DNA from: Micromonospora violae
GTDB lineage: Bacteria > Actinomycetota > Actinomycetes > Mycobacteriales > Micromonosporaceae
Direction: 5' to 3'
Assembly: GCF_004217135.1 (NCBI RefSeq)
Contig: NZ_SHKK01000001.1
Location: 5,828,001-5,892,000, forward strand
Length of the DNA stretch: 64,000 bases
The notes beneath the pieces were generated by a model that did not search any database, was not told the DNA's origin, and was given only the letters and a program-made list of their open reading frames with translations. Position numbers and translations under genes: made by a program. This document shows, one piece after another, positions 59,950 through 64,000 of the stretch; position 1 is the stretch's first letter; every line of letters begins with the position of its first letter.

Positions 59950-60846
59950 ATGGACTCGGCTCTCATCGCCGCCGTGCGGCGGTTCAACCGGACGGTCACG
60001 CAACGGGTGGGTGCGCTCGACGACGAGTACATGGCCCAGGGGCGTCCATTGGGGCAGGCTCGGCTGCTCTGGGAGATCGGCCCCGCCGGTGCCGAGGTCG
60101 CCGCGCTGCGGGCCCGGCTCGGCCTGGACTCCGGACACCTCAGCCGACTTCTGCGCACCCTGGAAAACGACGGCCTCATCGAGGTGGCGCCGACCGACCA
60201 GGCCGGTGCTGACGGCCGCGTACGCGTCGCCACGCTCACCGACGCCGGTCGAACCCAGTGGGCCGACCTCGATCAGCGGTCGGACGACCTCGCCGCCTCG
60301 ATCCTCGAACCGCTCAGCGAACCCCGCCGCGAACGACTCGTTGCCGCGATGGCCGAGGTCGAACGGCTGCTCATCGGGTCGATGGTGGTCATCGAACCGT
60401 GCCCGCCGAGCGACCCGCGGGCCCGCGCCTGCCTGCGGGCGTACGTCCGGGACATCGCGCGACGGTTCGAGGGCGGATTCGACCCCGCACTGAGCAAGCC
60501 GGTCCACGACGACGCGCTCGTCCCGCCCAACGGGGTGCTCCTGCTCGCCACCCTCAACAGCGAACCGATCGGCTGCGGCGCGGTCAAACTCCACCCCGGC
60601 GCGCCCGCCGAGATCAAACGCGTGTGGGTGGCCGACACCGTACGCGGGCTCGGCGTCGGCCGGCGGCTGCTGGGCGAGCTGGAACGGTACGCCGCCGAGC
60701 GGGGTGCGACAGCCGTCCGGCTGGACACCAACCGCAACCTCACCGAGGCGATCGCGCTGTACCGGGCGACCGGTTACCGGGAGATCGAGGCGTACAACAC
60801 CGAGCGCTACGCCCACCACTGGTTCGAGAAGCGCATCGGTCGGTGA
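59950..60846 (+). CDS. MarR-type regulator fused to GNAT acetyltransferase
   Basis: A 298-residue fusion. Residues 1-150 are a MarR winged helix (LGLDSGHLSRLLRTLENDGLIEV). Residues 155-298 are a GNAT domain with the acetyl-CoA loop VRGLGVGRRLLGELERYA and ATGYREIEAYN. Such fusions are common in actinobacteria and may couple DNA binding to acetylation of an unknown small molecule. A palindrome overlaps its promoter. Confidence 0.88.
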   Translation: MDSALIAAVRRFNRTVTQRVGALDDEYMAQGRPLGQARLLWEIGPAGAEVAALRARLGLDSGHLSRLLRTLENDGLIEVAPTDQAGADGRVRVATLTDAGRTQWADLDQRSDDLAASILEPLSEPRRERLVAAMAEVERLLIGSMVVIEPCPPSDPRARACLRAYVRDIARRFEGGFDPALSKPVHDDALVPPNGVLLLATLNSEPIGCGAVKLHPGAPAEIKRVWVADTVRGLGVGRRLLGELERYAAERGATAVRLDTNRNLTEAIALYRATGYREIEAYNTERYAHHWFEKRIGR

Positions 60847-60902
60847 CGGCGGGGCGCTGACCTGCGTGCCCCGCCGTAGCGATCCGCACCCTGGGGCGGG
60901 CC

Positions 60903-60933
60903 GGGACGACGAACCCGTCGGGTTCGTCGTCCC
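60903..60933. terminator. bidirectional terminator
   Basis: GGGACGACGAACCCG and its exact reverse complement are separated by a single T (in practice a small loop of about 5 nt). It lies between convergent genes. Confidence 0.8.
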
Positions 60934-60975
60934 CCCACCCGGTGATCGCCTACCTGAGGTGCCTGGTAGCGCCGA

Positions 60976-63015
60976 TCAGCCCTTCACCGCCCCCGCGGTG
61001 AGCCCTTCGGTCAGGAAGCGCTGCCCGAGGGCGTACATGACCACCACGGGGATGCTGACGAGCAGCGACGCCGCGGCGAGTTGTCCCTGTGGCACCACGT
61101 CTCCGGCGATCATCGACTGCATCCCCACCGGAAGCGTCTTGTACTCGTCCTTCGTGATGAACACGAACGCGAACAGGAACTCGTTCCAGGCGTTGGTCAG
61201 GGTGAAGAGCGCGACCGCCAGCAACCCTGGCTTCGCGAGGGGCAGCACCACCCGGCCGAACGCCTGGAGCCGGGTGCAGCCGTCGACCAGCGCGGCCTCC
61301 TCCAGCTCGATGGGGATCGACGAGAAGTACCCCACCAGCAGCCAGGTGGCGAACGGCAGCGTGAAGGTCGGGTACGTCACCACCAGAGACCACAACGAGT
61401 CGCTGAGCCGGGTGCCGATGAGCATCTGGTACAGCGGGATGAACAGCAGCGCGCCCGGCATCACGTAGGTGAGCAGCACCGTGACGGTGAAGCCCTGCGC
61501 CCCGCGGAACCGCAGCCGGGCCAGCGCGTAGCCCGCCAGGGCTGCGCAGACCAGCGCCACCGCGGTGGACGCGGCCGACACCAGCAGCGTGTTGAGGTAC
61601 CAACGACCGAACGGCTGGTTGTCGAAGAGCGCGCCGAACTGCTCCAAAGTCCACGGCGTTGGCCACAGGTCGTCGGTGCGCATGACGACCTGGCCCTCGG
61701 ACTTGAAGGCGGTGACGGCGATCCAGTACAGCGGGCCCAGCGCGAAGAAGAGCAATCCGGCCAGCACGGCACCGGACCCCAGACCGGACACCACGGACGA
61801 CGCCCGACGACCACCTCGGGACTGCAGCGCCGAGACCACCCGGCCGACCCCTGCGGCGATCAGCAGAATCACCGCGAGGACGACCGCCGCCTTCCAGAAG
61901 ATCTGTGGCGACGCCCAGAAGAGCAGACCGGTGACCACCGCGGTGACGATCCATGGAAGCGCCTTGCGGCCCGTCCCGGTCCACCACTGCGCCCCGATCC
62001 ACCGCGCTACCCGGCGTCGCCGGGGCAGCTTGATGGTGCCGTCCTGGCGCAGCAGGCGGACCAGCACGAACACCAACCCGCCGATGATGGGCAGCATGAC
62101 GAGTGTGACCGCCGCGCCGGCTCCGTACTGCAATTGCAAGATCGCCTTCGAGTACGCGATGAGCACGTACGGCGCCGTCACGTCGCCCGGACCGCCCTGG
62201 GTCAGCAACCAGATGAGGTCGAAGTTGTTGAACGTCCAGATCGACGACAGGGTCACCGTCACGGTGATCACATGGCGCAGTCCGGGCAGCGTCACGTTGG
62301 CGAACCGTTGCCACGGCGAAGCGCCGTCGATGGTCGCCGCCTCGTAGAGGTCCGTGGGGATGGCCTTCAACCCGGCCAGGAAACACACGGTGAAGAACGG
62401 CACACCCTTCCAGACGTTCACGAGGATCACCGACGGCATGGCCAGATTCGGGTCGGACAGCCAGCCCGCCGGCCAACTGTCGACCAGGTGCACGCTGGCC
62501 AGCAGCGGCCCGATCCCGGTGGCGGTGAGCAGCGTGTTGACGCTGCCGAAGATCGGGTCGAGCAGCGAACGCCAGCTGAACGCCGTCACCACCGTCGGCA
62601 CCACCCACGGCACCAGGAGCAGCCCGGCCAGCAGGGCCCGCCCACGAACCCGGTGGTGCAGCAGCAGGGCCGCGGCCAACCCCAGCACCACCTTGAACAC
62701 CTCGGCGTACGCGGTGAAGACGAACGAATTCACCACGCCCGTGTGGAACTGGTCGTCGCCGACGAGCGCGAGGTAGTTGTCCAGGCCGACGAAGACGGTG
62801 TCCTGCCCGTGCCGTTCGGTGGTGCTGGTGATCATCGACCGGCCGATCGGCACGAGCACGAGCGTGCCGACCAGCACGGCCATGGGCGTCAGGAACAGCG
62901 CCGCCAGCCGCCAGTCACGACCCAGCCGCCGCTGGATCGCGGTGAGAGAGCCGGGCCCCGACGGCGGGGAGGATCTCCGCGCCGTCGGGACCCGCGCAGG
63001 ACGGACCGATCTCAC
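60976..63015 (-). CDS. sugar ABC transporter, two permeases fused in one polypeptide
   Basis: A 679-residue membrane protein in a single frame. Residues 1-325 are a MalF/UgpA-like permease with EAATIDGASPWQRFANVTLP (225-244). A basic linker with two extra hydrophobic segments (about 353-392) follows, then residues 410-679 form a MalG/UgpE-like permease with EEAALVDGCTRLQAFGRVVL (572-591) and the usual GLTAGAVKG end. Both ATPase-coupling loops are intact, so a single chain could form the whole channel. The GTG start overlaps the binding-protein stop by 4 nt. No ATPase gene is present. Confidence 0.9.
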   Translation of the reverse strand: MRSVRPARVPTARRSSPPSGPGSLTAIQRRLGRDWRLAALFLTPMAVLVGTLVLVPIGRSMITSTTERHGQDTVFVGLDNYLALVGDDQFHTGVVNSFVFTAYAEVFKVVLGLAAALLLHHRVRGRALLAGLLLVPWVVPTVVTAFSWRSLLDPIFGSVNTLLTATGIGPLLASVHLVDSWPAGWLSDPNLAMPSVILVNVWKGVPFFTVCFLAGLKAIPTDLYEAATIDGASPWQRFANVTLPGLRHVITVTVTLSSIWTFNNFDLIWLLTQGGPGDVTAPYVLIAYSKAILQLQYGAGAAVTLVMLPIIGGLVFVLVRLLRQDGTIKLPRRRRVARWIGAQWWTGTGRKALPWIVTAVVTGLLFWASPQIFWKAAVVLAVILLIAAGVGRVVSALQSRGGRRASSVVSGLGSGAVLAGLLFFALGPLYWIAVTAFKSEGQVVMRTDDLWPTPWTLEQFGALFDNQPFGRWYLNTLLVSAASTAVALVCAALAGYALARLRFRGAQGFTVTVLLTYVMPGALLFIPLYQMLIGTRLSDSLWSLVVTYPTFTLPFATWLLVGYFSSIPIELEEAALVDGCTRLQAFGRVVLPLAKPGLLAVALFTLTNAWNEFLFAFVFITKDEYKTLPVGMQSMIAGDVVPQGQLAAASLLVSIPVVVMYALGQRFLTEGLTAGAVKG

Positions 63016-64000
63016 TGCCGCAGCCCCTGCTGGTTGAAGATCTGCACCATCTTCGCGTGAGCGGCTGTCACGGCCTGCGCCGGCGCCGTGCCCTGGACGA
63101 CCTGCTGCATCATGTCGGTGAGCACGTAGGCCGACCCCACCGCCTGCTGGCCCGCGCTGGCCTTCTGCGGGAAGGCCAGGCCGTTCTTCGTGTTCAGCGG
63201 CAGCGACAGCTCGGTGATCTTGCGCAGCATGGGGAACGCCGCGTCGCCGCTGGTGAAGAACGGGTCGGCGTCCCAGACCTTCTCCCAGGCGGGCATCACC
63301 AGGCCGGGGGCTTCCTTCGCCACCCCGAGCAGCGCGGGCGCGCTGACCAGGTACTGCGCGAGGAGCTTGGCGAGCGCCGGGTTCTTAGCACCCTTGAAGA
63401 CGACGAAGCCCTGCGACTGGCCGAGCAGCAGGGGAGTGTCGGTCGCCGGCCCGATGCAGTCGGAGAACACGTGGGTGTTCGCGTGCACCGGGTTCTTCTT
63501 GGTCCGGGAGTCCGCGTAGACACTGAACTGGTTGCGGGTGTAGCCCAGGACCCCGGCGAGCCAGTTCTCGTTGTTGCTGGTGTCGGTCCAACTGGCCACC
63601 CCGGGCGGCAGCATCGGCTTGTACTTGGGATTGGTGTAGATGTCGCCCAGGAACGTCACCGCCTGCACCGTCTCGGGGGAGTTGAACGTGACCTTGGTGC
63701 CATCGTTCGAGGCGATCGACCCACCGTAGGCGTTGATCAGCGCCTCGATCATGCCGTTGCCGTCACCGGACCGATTCACCGTCATGCCCCAGCCGAACCG
63801 GCGCTTGGCCGGATCGGAGATCTCCAGGCAGACGTCCCGCAGCTCTTCCCAGCTGTAGATGTCCTTGGGCGTGATGCCCTTGTCCTGCATCCAGTCCTTG
63901 CGCAGGAACGACCCGATTCCGATGAAGTGGTACGGGATCGCGAACCACCTGCCGTCGAAGACGCAGAAGTTCTTGGCCTCCGCGCAGGGTTCGCCGTACT
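63012..64000 (-). CDS. sugar ABC transporter substrate-binding protein, 5' end outside window
   Basis: The C-terminal 329 residues are visible. WFAIPYHFIGIGSFLRKDWM, TPKDIYSWEELRDVCLEI, and a C-terminal YVLTDMMQQVVQGTAPAQAVTAAH are typical family 1 solute-binding features. The start and signal peptide lie beyond the right edge. It precedes the fused permease with a 4-nt overlap, so the two form an operon for an unidentified sugar. Confidence 0.85.
   Translation of the reverse strand, partial: YGEPCAEAKNFCVFDGRWFAIPYHFIGIGSFLRKDWMQDKGITPKDIYSWEELRDVCLEISDPAKRRFGWGMTVNRSGDGNGMIEALINAYGGSIASNDGTKVTFNSPETVQAVTFLGDIYTNPKYKPMLPPGVASWTDTSNNENWLAGVLGYTRNQFSVYADSRTKKNPVHANTHVFSDCIGPATDTPLLLGQSQGFVVFKGAKNPALAKLLAQYLVSAPALLGVAKEAPGLVMPAWEKVWDADPFFTSGDAAFPMLRKITELSLPLNTKNGLAFPQKASAGQQAVGSAYVLTDMMQQVVQGTAPAQAVTAAHAKMVQIFNQQGLRQ

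Overview
The window is chromosomal DNA from a high-GC actinobacterium, most likely a member of the Micromonosporaceae such as Micromonospora. The evidence is the very high GC content with strong third-position bias, frequent GTG starts, many apparently leaderless genes (TAnnnT, then 6-8 nt, then the start codon), a BldC regulator, a DUF3073 protein, the separate PurS/PurQ/PurL form of FGAM synthase, F420-type oxidoreductase and sugar importers without their own ATPase. Nearly all of it is ordinary core and secondary chromosome. I see no prophage, insertion sequence or CRISPR array.

Layout. 0-0.6 kb: 3' part of a secreted trypsin-like protease with a promoter/operator. 1-5.4 kb: purS-purQ-purL plus an orphan ComB-like gene. 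5.4-7.6 kb: a dispersed palindrome, a very strong terminator and a membrane-anchored protein with a Gly/Tyr repeat tail. 7.8-11.1 kb: SCP2-like protein, purF, purM. 11.1-12.6 kb: a two-gene RiPP locus, a radical SAM/SPASM maturase overlapping a 75-residue precursor whose last 20 residues carry repeated aromatic-X-Asn motifs (triceptide/AmcA type). 12.6-25 kb: DUF3073, Val/Leu dehydrogenase, BldC, a methyltransferase, an acidic Ca-loop protein, a beta-oxidation pair, a circularly permuted ABC binding lipoprotein, small unknowns, a 28-29 bp tandem repeat, a second copy of the dispersed palindrome and a tRNA Glu-Asp-Phe cluster.

25-34 kb: NodB lipoprotein, then a carotenoid locus (MerR/B12-type regulator, idi, crtI, crtE, with crtB divergent) that can make lycopene from C5 units. 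It is followed by a beta-lactamase-fold hydrolase, an FAD oxidoreductase and an intergenic block of inverted and direct repeats. 34-44.7 kb: an alpha-glucoside/alpha-glucan island with a LacI regulator, binding protein, two permeases, a GH13 alpha-glucosidase and a 1232-residue secreted GH87-like alpha-glucanase. Extracellular alpha-glucan would be cut, imported as oligosaccharide and hydrolysed inside.

44.7-57.4 kb: enoyl-CoA hydratase, Rieske membrane protein, then a complete Tad/Flp pilus operon on the minus strand (lipoprotein, secreted protein, CpaB/SAF, TadZ, TadA, TadB, TadC, pilin, two TadE-like, TadG-like and a LysM membrane protein) with a divergent prepilin peptidase. 57.4-64 kb: PAP2 phosphatase, zinc-ribbon protein, LtrA, a MarR-GNAT fusion with its own palindromic operator, and a second sugar ABC importer whose two permeases are fused into one polypeptide. 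Its binding-protein gene runs off the right edge.

The most interesting items are the radical SAM/precursor RiPP pair, the circularly permuted binding protein, the fused permease, the B12-type regulator with a Trp-to-His change, and several families of intergenic palindromes.
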